From Edaphochlamys debaryana (Eukaryota > Chlorophyta > Chlorophyceae > Chlamydomonadales), in contig JAEHOE010000187.1 of NCBI GenBank assembly GCA_016858145.1, positions 124,001-188,000 on the forward strand: a stretch of 64,000 nucleotides of DNA. Direction: 5' to 3'. Below are positions 1-11,003 of this stretch, piece after piece. Under the pieces are notes generated by a model that saw only the letters and a list, made by a program, of their open reading frames with translations, had not been told where the DNA came from and made no database searches. The translations under genes were made by a program, and so were the position numbers. Position 1 is the first letter of the stretch, and every line of letters starts with the position of its first letter.

Positions 1-554
1 TGCCGTACATGAAATCCTGCTACCCTCCTTGCAGCCATGGCCCTTTGGTGCACCACGTCCCCTGGCGCAGACTTGCACCCCTCCCTAACACGCGCCAATG
101 GCACCATACCCAGCGGAATCCCGGGCCTGCTAGGTCCGCTGTGCGTCTGTTGCTGCTGGCCCCTCGCTACGCACGGAGCCTCCCCAGCATCCTCTCAGGC
201 GCGAGGGCCTGCACCCCCTCCCACGCCCCCAGCAGGCACCGCACGCGCTCCAGCTCGCTCCCCGCGCCGCCTGCGCCTCTACGGCCTCCGCTGCCGCTGC
301 CGCCCGCCGCTTCACCGCTGCCGGCCGCTCCACCGCCCCGGCCCTCCGCCTCGCCGTCCCACCACGCCTGCAGCACCTGGGGCGACACAGGGCCGTGGGA
401 TGGAGGACAGTTTCAAACTAGCAAATGACGGGCGTCAAAGCTGTGCTGGTAGATCCCTAGCCCTCTACAGCTCCCAGGCCGTATCCTGCACTGCACCTCT
501 GCAGGTTCCGAGCAACCCGGCCTCCATTTCTCCACCGCCTCCACTCTGCTAAAC
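1..554. other. 3' flank of the F-box/LRR-like gene
   Basis: No gene is supported here. The stretch is C-rich on the + strand with no TGTAA word on either strand. It could hold the 3' UTR of the minus-strand gene that ends at 555. It could also hold one more small exon of that gene: on the minus strand a CTGCAG acceptor near 500 is followed within about 30 bases by a TAG. The overlapping open frames on both strands look like GC-driven shadows. Confidence 0.4.
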
Positions 555-2359
555 TCAGCCGCCCCCCCCCCCCGACCGCACCTCGGCGACTGTGTAGTCC
601 CATGAGTAGCGAAGCACACGGACCTCCAACATGCCCGGCCCAAACGCGGCCCCGAGCCGCTGTGCAGCTGCCGCCACCGCCTCGGCTGAGGTGCAGCGCA
701 GGACGACCGCCTGTTCGGTATGCAGCAGGGTGTAGCAGGGCGGGAAGAAGGGGTCGGTGCCCTCCCCCGCCTCGGTCCGCACCCGCCGCAGCCAGGCGTC
801 CAGCGCCTCGGGTGCCTCCGACAGGCCCCGCAGCAGAGGCCCACGGAGCACCAGCCAGCGGCTGCGGTGCTCGCTGGGGAACGCCACCGCCTGCCGTACC
901 GCCCGCTCCACAACAGCAGAGGCAGTCAGCGCTTTCGCCGGCGGTGCCAAGACAGCGCCGCCCGTGCTCCCAGCGGCGGCCGCGGGCGCGCGGGCGCCCC
1001 TCAGCCGGAGGCTGCTCGTGCCTCCCCAGCTCCCCACTTCCCACAACAGCTGCTCAGGTATGCCGTACAGCCGCATCACGGAGAGGCAGGCCTCGATATC
1101 CCCCCCGCTGTGCAGGCTTCGCACGTTCACCCGGTCGCAGCACGCCAGGAACTCCGCAGCGGGGTCGGGGGTGGGGGTGGGGCCGGCGGCGGCCGGCGTG
1201 GGGCTCACACTCAGGTTCGCCACCGTGAGCAGGCCCAGCCGCCGCCCCAACGCACGACTGGGCAGTAGGTATGTCGCAAGGGCGACAGATAGCTCCCGGC
1301 TAGGAATCAGTTCTCCACACACCTCCACCGACTCCAGTACGCCTCCACTTAGTGTAAAGTCGAACTGTATGATGTAGGGGCCTTTGACGGGGCCCACGCT
1401 CAGGCGCTGCACCGTGGGCGGCAGCGCGTCCAGGAACCCGGCCAGCTGCGCGTGCGTGAAGGCGTCCTCACCGTCCGCCCTCAGCACCAGCTCCCTGAGC
1501 GCCCTAAAGCCCGCCGGCATGGAGGGCGGGAGCCGCAGGGCCTGGAGCCGGTCCTGCCCCTGCGGGTCGAGGTTGACCTCGAGCCGCGTCAGCTGCGCCG
1601 CGAGGCCCTCCGGTATGAGGGGCAGGTAGCCCCAATCGGCCACCGTCAGGCTGGTCAGGTTGGGCAGCAGGGACAGCGCCGAAGCGACCATGGCCCTCGG
1701 GAGGATGTCGGCGGGCGCCTTGACGAGCAGCGTCAGTTGGGTCAGCTCGGGCATGCGGGGGACGAGCCCGATCAGGGTGTCTGTGGTCAAGGAGGAGTCT
1801 GCTTCCATGCAGCGCACCACCAGCTCCCGGATGCGGCGGCAGGCCTCCGCGGGCACTCTGGCGAAGGGCGCCGTCAGCATCCCTTCGTCGAACGAGCTCA
1901 GCTCCAGCTTGGTGCACTTGGGCCAGCGGTCGAGCCAGGAGCCATGGAGAGCTATGAAGTGCAAGGTCCCCGGCTCAAGGTTATAAATGCGGATCTCGAT
2001 CTCGGTGACCTCCTGGTCGATCAGGTCCCGCAGCGCCTTGCAGCACAGCCGCGCGCTGGCCAGAGCGCCGGAGTGCGTCCGCAGGCACCGCGCCAGGGTC
2101 TCGCGTCCGCTGCTGGGCAGGATGCGAAGCACGTCGTCGAGAGTGCAGCTGGCGCCGGGTCCGCTGGCGGCAGGTGCATCAGCGGTGGCTCGTCCGAGGC
2201 CGCTGCGGACGGGAGAGATGTCGGGGTCGAGGGGACACGCTTGCCGATCGGCACGTACATTGCTGCTGAGTTTGCGCAGCCACGGTCCTTAGCAGCGACC
2301 CAATGGCACTGAGTTCACCTTGGAGGGCCTTCTCGCTCGGGGGCGCTTGATGCGTCCAT
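555..2359 (-). CDS. F-box/LRR-like protein, 562 aa
   Basis: Two exons: 2319-2359 and 555-2202. The long frame has no ATG before a stop at 2289-2291. An upstream ATG at 2357-2359 starts a short exon (MDASSAPEREGPP) whose GTGAAC donor joins in phase to a TCTCTCCCGTCCGCAG acceptor, so that start is chosen. Residues about 25-70 resemble an F-box (LDDVLRILPSSGRETLA, then RLCCKALRDLID). Irregular leucine-rich segments follow (ELTQLTLLVKAP, LLPNLTSLTVADWG, LTRLEVNLDP). Such proteins often serve as SCF substrate adaptors, but that role is inferred here. The 3' end is uncertain: the frame closes in a Gly run encoded by a 12-base G tract, and GAG|GTGCGG just before it would make a normal donor to a further exon below 555. 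Confidence 0.7.
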
Positions 2360-2819
2360 CCGCGACTGTGTCGCGCCCAAAGAGCTGACAGACCAAGATC
2401 TGCTTCCTATAGCTATTTCATTGCTCCGTGTCGGGCCGGGCAGCTCCGAAGAGCGCTCAGACGCAGAAAGGGGTTATTTGCCAGCTGAAGCTAGCTAGCA
2501 ACGAGCTCTTGAGACTATGCTTTGGCTATTGCGTGCGAGAGGTGTAAACATATTCGACAAAGTCAAACAGAGCGCCATCTGCAGGACAGCTGTCCACAGC
2601 CGGCCGGCCACACCACCGTTCTGCCATGCGCTCCACCCGCCTCCCCGGCTCCTGTGGTTACGACCTCTACCCTCCTTCCCCCGCTCCTGCCACATGAGCC
2701 TATGCCGGCTCAGGGATTGCCCAGCTCTCCCGAGCCGCCCTTGCGTCCGCCTGTGTCCTCCCCCCCTCGTCTCAACCCCTCTTCCCCCCTCCTCCCCGCT
2801 CCTACCCTCCCCCTCCCCC
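2360..2819. other. Spacer between two minus-strand genes
   Basis: This 460-base gap must hold the 3' UTR of the VWA gene and the promoter and 5' UTR of the F-box/LRR gene. The only TGTAA here (2543-2547) is on the + strand, where there is no gene to use it. No other element stands out. Confidence 0.5.
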
Positions 2820-4706
2820 TCAGCTGTACATGAAGTCCTGCCCCCCCGGCACCGCCCCCCACGACTTGAACACGTGCACGTCCGTGCACAGGCGGCGCAT
2901 GGCCTCGGTGACGGTGGAGGCCACCAGCAGGCCGTGCACCTCCAGGCCCATCTCGGTGGAGGCGCGGGCGATGGCCTGGGGGGGGGGGAGGGGGGGGGGA
3001 GGGGGGGGGAAGGGGGGGGGAAGGGGGGCGTAAGGGGTGTTGGTGAGGGGCCCTTGGGGGCCGCTGAGGAAAGGAGTGCCGGCAGTGCTTCAGCCTGAAG
3101 CATGCGCGCTGAGAGTGGGACGTGCGGCCGTCGCACACGGCGCATGGCGGGGCGCAAAGCCCGAGCCCATGGCCCTCCAACCCGCATAGGTTGGTGGCTC
3201 GGCTGGCGGCCTGGCTGGGAGCAGCAGAGGGGCCTATCGTGCCTTGAAGCAAGCCCCATTCCCCCAGCCCTGCACACCCCGGCCTCACATCCACGATCTT
3301 GTCGTCCGGGTTGGGGATCTCGCCATCGGTGACCATGAGGATGTCGGCCTGGGGGGGGGGGAGGGGAAGGGGGCGGGGTAACACGTGGGGAGGGGTCAGC
3401 CGAACTGCGGAGCCCACCCCCTCCGGCGCCAGGCGCTGAGCCCCGCTGCCGCCCCTGCCCAGCTGCCGCCCCCCGCTGCCTCCCCTTCCCTCCTCCCCTC
3501 CACCCTCCCAACCCCCCCACCTGCGCCCACTCCTTCTGCGCCAGTCGCTCCAGGCTGAGCTTGAGCGGCGCGTCCACGTCCGTGCCCCCCTGGAAGGACC
3601 AGGTCAGGAACTCCAGCAGCTTGTCCAGACTGTCCACGTCCACGGCCAGCTCCAGCTCCTGCACCTCGTCTGGGGTGGGGTGGGGGTGGGGTGGGGTGGG
3701 GTGGGGGGGGTTACATGGGAGAGGGGAGGGCGGAGGATTGGGGGGGAAGGTGGAGGTGAGAGGGCGTAGAGTTTCGGGAGCGCTGGGAGGTCACTGCCCT
3801 TCCCCGCCCCGGGAGCAAGCACACAGGCACGCTGTACCTGCCCATCTCTGCTCACCCCTGCAGCCCCACCCCCTGTGTCTCCTCCCTTCCCCCGCCCCCC
3901 ATCCCCCTCGCCCCGCCTGCACTCACTGGGCCCGCTGAACGCGTAGACGTAGCACTGCCTCCGCTGCCGGTGCGCCCCCCGCAGGCACTCGAGCGCCAGG
4001 GCCTTGGCCACGGTCTCCCGCGCCCCCCGCATGGAGCCCGAGGTGTCCAGGCACAGGATGATGGGGCCCAGCTCGGCGGCGGGGCGGATCTCCATGCGGG
4101 AGGTGACGCGGGCGGGCTCGTCGTCCAGCCAGCCTGGGGGGTGGGGGGGAGAGGGGGTGGTTGAATCTGATAAGCGGGAGAGGGGGAAGGAGGTGTGTGT
4201 GAACGGTCAGGGTTATCACGAGCAGGGGGCGTAGGGTTGCACACTGCTCCGCCCCTGCCCCTGCCCTCTACTCATCCCTTTCCATCCCCCCTCCCCCCCC
4301 CCACCTGTGCGGTCGTAGCTGAGCAGCATGCGCTCCGCCCTGCGCACGCGGTGCAGGCGGCGGGCGGCGTGGGCGCCGGGGAGGTAGTACTCCTGGGGGG
4401 GGGGAAGGAGGAGAGGGGGGGGAGGGGGGGATGACGGCGGGGCCGAGGGCGGGATGTGCCAGGGCAGCCCCAGACCGGAAGCATCTCAACACCCCACAAG
4501 CCGTGCGCACCTCACAACCACACCTGAGCCAGCCCGCCCCCGTCTCCTTCTTGCTCCCTCCCTCACCACTTTCTTTACCCCCCGCCCCCCCTGCCCCCTC
4601 TCCCCCCCCCACCTCCAGGTCGAACTCCCCGCTGCTGACCGACACATCGGCGGGGATGTGCGGCACAGCCCCCTCGCCGTCACTGCCCTCCGCCTGGGCG
4701 CCAACA

Positions 4707-4748
<42 letters not shown>

Positions 4749-7700
4749 CTGCCCCGTGCGGCGGCCGCCGCGGGCGCCTGCACGCGGGCCTTGCGCGGCC
4801 AGCCGTGGGCGAGGAGGGCCATCTCGGAGGGCAGCATGCGGCTGAGCTCGCCGGAGCGGGTCAGGCCGCGGACCTGTGGGGGGGGAGGGGAGGGAGGGGA
4901 GAGGGGAGGGAGGGAGGTTGGGGCTTTCGAGGGAGGATGGGGGTCCGCAGGAGGGGTTCCCCACAGGCCCCAAAGGGGCCGCCCTCACTGCTGCCCCCCC
5001 CAGGTAGGCAGCCCCGTCTGGCCCCCGTCTCCCCCACACTCTACCACTCCCTTGTCCTTCATTTCCACCCCGTTGATCCCCCGAGCTAATCCCCCCTTCC
5101 CCCCCTTTCCCACCTCCTCCGGCTGCAGCGGCGAGCGGATGACCCCGGGCGGGTACCCCCGCGCCTCCAGCTCCTCGGGCGCCCGCCGCAGCGGCCCCCG
5201 GCCCCCCCCGCGGCCCAGCTGCCGAACCAGCTCGCGCAGCTCCGGCACCTTCTCCAGGGTCTGGGGGGGGGGGAGGGGGAGGGGGGGGAGGGAGGCGTTG
5301 AGGGTGGGGGGGAGGTGATGTTGGGGACGGATGGACGGAGGGGGAGAAGGTGGAGGGGTGTGTTGTGGATGCATGATGGTGCGGCGTGGGGTTGAGGGGT
5401 GCGCCGCTGAGAAAGCGGGGCGCTCAACCCAAGCCCTGGCTGGCTGAACTTGAGGCACGGCCCTGCCCCTCGCCTCAGGACTTCCCCACTGCCACCCCCA
5501 AGCTCGCCCCCCTCCTCCCCCCCGCCCCCCAGTCTCGCCTCCCTCAGTGCGTCCAGCTCCCGCCAGCCGCTGCGGCGCCAGGTGCCCCGGGACAGGTCGA
5601 AGCCCTCCTGGGAGTCCAGCAGGGCTGGGGGGGGAGAGGGGAGGGGGGGAGGGGGGGAGGAGGGGGGAAAAGGGGGGGAAGGGGGAGAGCTGGGCTACAT
5701 GAGGAGCTTGGAAAGGGAGAGAAGCAATTGGTGTGGCTTGTCTGCTGGCACGAGGGCCGCGTCGCCCCCCCCGCCCTCTCCTCTTCATGCGCAGATGACC
5801 GGCACGGCCCGCACCCGTCAATCCACCTTGTTCAATCCCACGCCCCATCCAAGTCCCTCCGCCCCCCAGCCTTCCCCCGCCCTCCCTGCCCCCCACCGTT
5901 GAGGTCGTCGAATGCCATCTCCCCCCGCTCCAGGTTCTCCATGACCTCGCCCATCTGCGCCTCGAACGACTTGACGATGTCCTCCGCGATCTTCTCCAAC
6001 TGGGCCTGGGGGGGAGGGGGGGGAGGGGAGGAGAGGAGGGGGAGCAGGGGAGAGGGTTGGAGGGGGACACAGGAGCGCTGCTGCGAGCACCCATGTGACC
6101 TCCCCCCCCTTGGCACCTCCAGACAGCCACCCACCCACCCATCCACCCACCCACCGCCCCACCTGCAGCGCCTGCTGGTTGGAGGGGTCGTCCTTGGACC
6201 TTGGGGGAGGGGGGGAGGGAAGGAGGGGAGGGAAGGGGGCGCACGGCAATCGTTGTTGGGGCCCAGTGGGGCCCAGTGGGGTCCAGCACCGCCAGGCGTC
6301 AGGGCACGCCACCATACGGGGTTGGGAGGGAGCGGGGCCGGACACACCCGTTCCAGGCTGCTGCCCTGCCGACCCTAGGCAGCTGCCCCCCCCCCCCTTG
6401 CGCTCTCGCCAGGCTCCCCTCCAACCCCCTGCACTCACTGGGCCCCGCCCTCCATGTCCTGAGGGGCAGAGGGGGGCGGGCGCAGCAGGCGGCACGAGGG
6501 TCAGGTGTGCGGCGAAGTGCAGGTCCCTCGAGGCCGACAAGGCAGCTAGCCCTCCCCTTTCCCCCCATCTCACCTGCATCTGGATCTGGATCTGCTTGCC
6601 CTGCCCCTGGGCCTGCTGGGGGGCCTGCTGCTTGGCCTGCTCCATGGCCTGAGGGGGGGGGGAAGGATAGGGGGGGAAGGATAGGGGGGGAAGGGGGTGT
6701 TCGTTGCTTAGCGGGACGGCGGTGGGGGCAGGGAGAGGGCTAGCAGCCCGAGCGATGCGGAGTAGGCCGGGGCAGGGAGGCAGGGGGCAGACAGAGCCGC
6801 CACCGCTGGGGGGCCCCTCGTCCCCTCATGCCGCCCCCGTCATGAATGACCCCTCCCCCTCCCCTCCCGCCCCCCACCTCATGCATCATCTGCTGCAGCT
6901 CCTCCTCGCTCATCTCCTGGGGGGTGGGTGAGGGGTGAGGGGGCAGGCTGGATGGCGCTTCACCGCCCGGCAGCTGCAGGGCAAGTGCCTCCTTCCCGCT
7001 GCTATACCCCAACCCTGTCCTTCCCTTTACCCTCCCCTACCACCATCAGAGCTTCCTCCCTCCACTCCTCCCCCCCTCCCCTCCACACCCGCCCTCCCCC
7101 TCCCTTCCCCCTCCACACACACCCCACCATCTGCTGCGGCTGCGAGTCGCCCTTCTCGTCGCTGGACTGCCCCCCCGCCGCCGAGGCCTGCTGCGACTGC
7201 CCCCCGCCCTGCTCCTGCTGCTGCTGCTGCTGCCCCTGCTGGGGGCTGGAGCTCTTCTGCTGCTGCTGCTGTTGCTGCTGGTCCCGCTCAGCGGCGGCCA
7301 GCTTCTCCTCAAACTCCTGCAGGGGGGTTGGGAAGGGGGGGGCAGGGGACACGGGTGGCAGGAGGGCCTGTGAAGGAGAGGGCATGCGCGGCGAAGGAGC
7401 AGGCGGAAAGGAAACAAGGGCAGCCGCGGTTCAGCACGGAGTAGCAGTAAGGGCCAGCACCCCTCCCAGCCCTCCGCCCTGGGTTCACGCTGGAGCGCTG
7501 CGCACGGCCCTCCTGGGCCAGCCCCCAACCGCCCCCCCCCCCTCCCCCCCCTCACGTAAGCCAGCCCCAGCATCTGCTTGATGAGGGTGTCCAGGATGGC
7601 GGGGTAGCGCCGCGTGAAGCGGGGCATCTCCAGGTTGCGGAGCGCGTCCTGGGGGGGGGGGGGGGGTGAGGGAGGGGCGGGTAAGGGGAAGGGAGGGGAG

Positions 7701-8553
7701 GACCGGTCTGGGGGACACGCGATGGGGCGGTGCGGTGCGCTTAACTCGCGGTTCCGTTGTGTGTTATGGAAAGGTCCCAGGCCCCCAGCCCCCAGACGCC
7801 CCCTCCCCCTCCCCACCGCGAACTTGGACCGGAACGGCTCCTGCGGCCAATCCAGGTCGTCCATCTTGGGCAGCGTGCTGGGGGGGGGAGAAGGAGGGGG
7901 AGGTCATGAGAAGGTGCAGGCTAAGTAGGCGGGCGCAGAGCGGAAAGGCAGGGCAGGACGCTCACCACACCCAACCCATCTGCGGCCCCTCCCCCAACCC
8001 CTCCCTCACCCCCCTCCCCTCACCCCCTCTGCAGCGCCAGCTTCCAGGACCCCAGTGCGTCCGCGCGGCTGCGCAGGTCGCCCATGCCCCGGGTGCCGGG
8101 CAGCTCCATGACCGAGTTGAGCATCTCCTCGGACAGGCGGGCGCGGTTGGTCCAGGTGGGGCCAAGCAGCCTGAGCGTTTGGAAAGGGGGGGGGATGCGG
8201 TGGAGGGCAGCGCGTGTGTGGGCGTGGCGAGGGGGTGGCTGGCAGGTTCGAAGACTGGAGGTAGGGTTTGGGCGGGAGGGGGGCGAGGGCGGGTTTGGAG
8301 GCGGCTGCCGGGGATCCCCCGGGGCTCACTCGAAGCTGAAGGAGGGGCGGTCGGGGTGGTCGGGGTCCACGGAGCGAGCCAAGACGCAGCGCCGCGCGGG
8401 GGCGGGCGGGGGCGCCGGGGCAGGCACGATGGCGTGGCGACTTGGGCCGGTACATGATGGCCACGCGGCGTGGGACCGGACCGCCTGGCGACATGGCTGC
8501 TCCCGACGCAGGCGTCCCAAGCCGTTCACGGCCTGGCCCGCGAGGGCCGGCAT
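2820..8553 (-). CDS. VWA-domain protein, ViaA/CoxE type, 715 aa, 18 exons
   Basis: Exons, 5' to 3': 8330-8553, 8024-8170, 7817-7877, 7556-7648, 7128-7316, 6878-6916, 6574-6648, 6439-6458, 6163-6199, 5897-6005, 5539-5624, 5114-5260, 4613-4873, 4305-4392, 3927-4133, 3521-3669, 3289-3348, 2820-2975. All phases close. The C-terminal VWA domain (about 545-715) shows a complete MIDAS metal site: DTSGSM near 555, FQGGTD near 624 and MVTDGE near 652. The preceding block (WRELDALRE, TLEKVPELRELV, QLGRGGG) resembles bacterial ViaA, the partner of the MoxR-type ATPase RavA. A Gln-rich acidic linker lies at about 190-275 and an Ala run near 440. The first 60 residues are Arg/Ala-rich and look like an organelle transit peptide. 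Exon 8 is only 20 nt. The intron after exon 11 has a GC donor (GAG|GCGAGA); this choice restores ELDALRETLEKVPELREL. An upstream in-frame ATG-like start at 8748 is possible. Function unproven: probably a metal-dependent adaptor for an AAA+ ATPase. Confidence 0.9.
4707..4748. repeat. GCC/GGC trinucleotide repeat encoding poly-Ala
   Basis: About 14 copies of CCG on the + strand lie inside exon 13 of the VWA gene and are read as an Ala run on the minus strand, between the conserved HGWPRKARVQAPA segment and the EGAVPHIPADV segment. It is likely a length-variable insertion that the domain tolerates. Confidence 0.9.
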
Positions 8554-8896
8554 GGCCGCTGCGCGTGCGTGCAGGGCGGAATGGGTAAGGCGCTCGGCAC
8601 TCAGGGCACTCCGTATGTACCACGTCCACCTCCAACTGTGTAATGAAGCAACGATGTATGTGCTGGGCCGGTGCACGCTCGAGCGGGCTTCGGGGCTTGG
8701 CGCATTGGAAGCCCGAGTCCCATTCCGCCTCCCGAGCGTGCCGCGCAAACCCTGTGCACCCGAGCCGGCCCCTCTACTCCCGCGACGGCATAGTACGCCT
8801 TAGTCGTGCCCACAGTCCGCGCTCAGAGCTAAGTCGCCTGTCGATCTGCTGCACATGGCACGGTAGTCCTCGACACTTTGCGCCCCTGACTTAGCC
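8554..8896. promoter_or_regulatory. Shared divergent promoter, VWA gene / SPF27 gene
   Basis: Only 343 bases separate the VWA start codon (-) from the SPF27 start codon (+), so both promoters and 5' UTRs must lie here. I see no clear TATA box. A + strand TGTAA near 8638 has no upstream + gene to serve. Confidence 0.55.
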
Positions 8897-11003
8897 ATGG
8901 CGGCACAAGCAACAAAGCCATTGGCCCTCGACTACGCTGCCCACGGCGGCGCGAAGGGTTGGCGTGCCAATGAGCACCTAGTTGACGCGCTTCCCTACGT
9001 GGACCACGTCCCGCCGGAGCTCAAGCCACATGTTGACGCTCTCATAGACGAGGAGAAGCAGCGGAGCACCAAGCTGCCGAGCGATTACTTGCGAGAGCTG
9101 CCTCCCGTGCGCGCGCCGCAGTTCGACGAGCACCCGGTGCTCAAGACGGAGTATGAGCGGTGAGGCCGTCGCAACCAGGGTCTCGCGGGGACCGCTCTCG
9201 ACGGCTCCAGCCCGCTCGGTCGACCCCGCCCGTGCCCCTCCCCGCAGCGTCCGGTCCAAGCAGGCCATGGCCCCGCTGGACACGGTGCGGTACCGCCTGG
9301 AGCCCCCGCCCCAGACCAAGCGGGGCGACGTGAACGCGTGGAAGCAGGCTCTGGACAACGCGCACGCGCAGCTGGAGCACCAGCACCTGCGCATCCTCAA
9401 CCAGGAGCTGCTGCTCAAGCACGGCGATAAGGCCTGGCGCGCGCAGGTGGCTCTGGACGAGGCGGCCGTCAAGTCCCTGGAGGCGGCGCTGGCGGGGGTC
9501 AAGAAGGAGACGGACGCGCTCAACCGGGAGCGCAAGCTGCAGCAGCACGCGGCGGGTGCGGCGGGGGGGGTGGGGGGCCGGGGGGTGGAGGTGGGGCCCT
9601 GTGGAGGGTGGGGGTGGCGGGAGGGCCCTGCGCTTGGCTGAAACCTCAGGGGGGCGAAGCCGTGTGAGGGCGTGTGCGGCCTCGAGTCCAGGAGGGGCAG
9701 CGGCCCGGCCTCTTACCCTAAGCCAGGCCTTGACGCCCTCCACGGTCCGAGGTGCTGCCCTCGCACTGCCGGTGCCGCACCGCCCCAGGTGGCCCCGCTG
9801 CAACCAGTGCCGGCCGCCGCACGCCACGCACAGCTGCGGCGCTCTTGCCTGCCAGCAGCAGCCTTGCGCGGGTTGCGTCCTCACAGCCAGGTCGCCGCAG
9901 GGTTCACGCCCCGGCCGCCCTCGAGCCTGATCCTCCTCTGCGCCCTCGCCCGCCCCCCGCTCCCTCAGGCGCTGAGCTGTCCAAGCTGGAGAGGCAATAC
10001 ATGGGCCAGGTGGGGACTGGGGCTCTGCGGCCGGGGCTCAAGGGCGGTCGGGCGGGGGGCACACCAGTGGTGGAGTAAGGTTGGGTGGGCACGGGATGTG
10101 GTCGATAGGAGGCGGTTCCGGTCGGCAACCTGGTCAACCCGCTTGCTGGGTCCAGCCCAAGCGCCTGCCGCAGCCCCGCAGCGCTGGTCCCTGCCTCAGT
10201 GGCTGCGCGCCAGCGCCTGTGCGTGCCTTGCCGTACCCTGAGGCCCTGAGGCCCTGCCACCAGGCCCCGCCCCTCGCTCACCGACGCCCCACCAGCGTCC
10301 CACGCCTCCCTCACGACTCCCCCTCCCTGCTCCCTGCTCCCTCCCCCCTTGCCCCCCAGGTCCGCAAGAACTTCGACATCGAGCGCGCCTGCGACCGTCT
10401 GGAGGCGGCGGTGGGGGCCCTGGAGGAGCGGCTGCAGGGCCGCATCCGGGAGGACACGGGCGCGGCGGGGGCGGCGGAGGAGGAGGCGGGGCAGGCACAG
10501 GTGGGGGCCGTTGGGGGGAGTGCGGAGGGGTGCGGGGCGGGCGCGGAGGGGTGCGGTCGGCATGCTATGGAGGGCACTCGGGGCAGGCCAGGGCGGGCAG
10601 CTGGGCGGGGGCGGGCGGCACGGCGGTGCCAGGGAGGCCGCCCCGCTCCCTGACTTCGCCATGTGGGTTGCAGGGCACAAGGGCACGCAGCCGCTTCCGT
10701 CCACCCCGGCAGCCGCAATCTTCCTAGCCTCATATCGTTCTGCTCCCGACCCTGCCTGCCGCCGCCCGCTCTGACCCTCGCCCCTTGCGCTCCTCCCTTC
10801 CCCTCCTGCCCGTGCCTCCCTGACAGGCCAACGGCGGTGCCGAGGGCGAGGGGCCGGCGGCCGGGGGCGACACGGACATGGCGGAGGCGGACGCCAAGGG
10901 CGAGGGGGCGGGGGCGGGGGCGGGGGCGGGAGAGGCGCAGGGGGCGGAGGCTCAGGCCAACGGCGGGGGGCACGCCGAGGCGGCGGCCAACGGGGACACG
11001 TAG
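8897..11003 (+). CDS. SPF27: Pre-mRNA-splicing factor SPF27 (BCAS2 family), 309 aa
   Basis: Exons 8897-9159, 9248-9555, 9969-10009, 10360-10500, 10827-11003; phases close. The start has a good context (GCCATGG). The family signature is clear: N-terminal LPYVDHVPPELKPHVDALID, then a long helical part with VNAWKQALDNAHAQLEHQ and LELLLKHGDKAW-type blocks, ending KNFDIERACDRLEAAVGALE. SPF27/BCAS2 is a core coiled-coil subunit of the Prp19/NTC complex that activates the spliceosome in the nucleus; that role is known for the family. Here a low-complexity Glu/Gly/Ala tail of about 70 residues, ending AANGDT, extends beyond the conserved core. It is divergent from the VWA gene. Confidence 0.93.

Noticed and set aside
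2543..2547. TGTAA as a + strand poly(A) signal
   Set aside because: No + strand gene ends upstream; the neighbouring genes are both on the minus strand.
6120..6160. CCCA-type tandem repeat as a telomere-like array
   Set aside because: Short, imperfect (ACCC and ATCC units) and inside an intron; it is not the TTTTAGGG repeat of volvocine telomeres.
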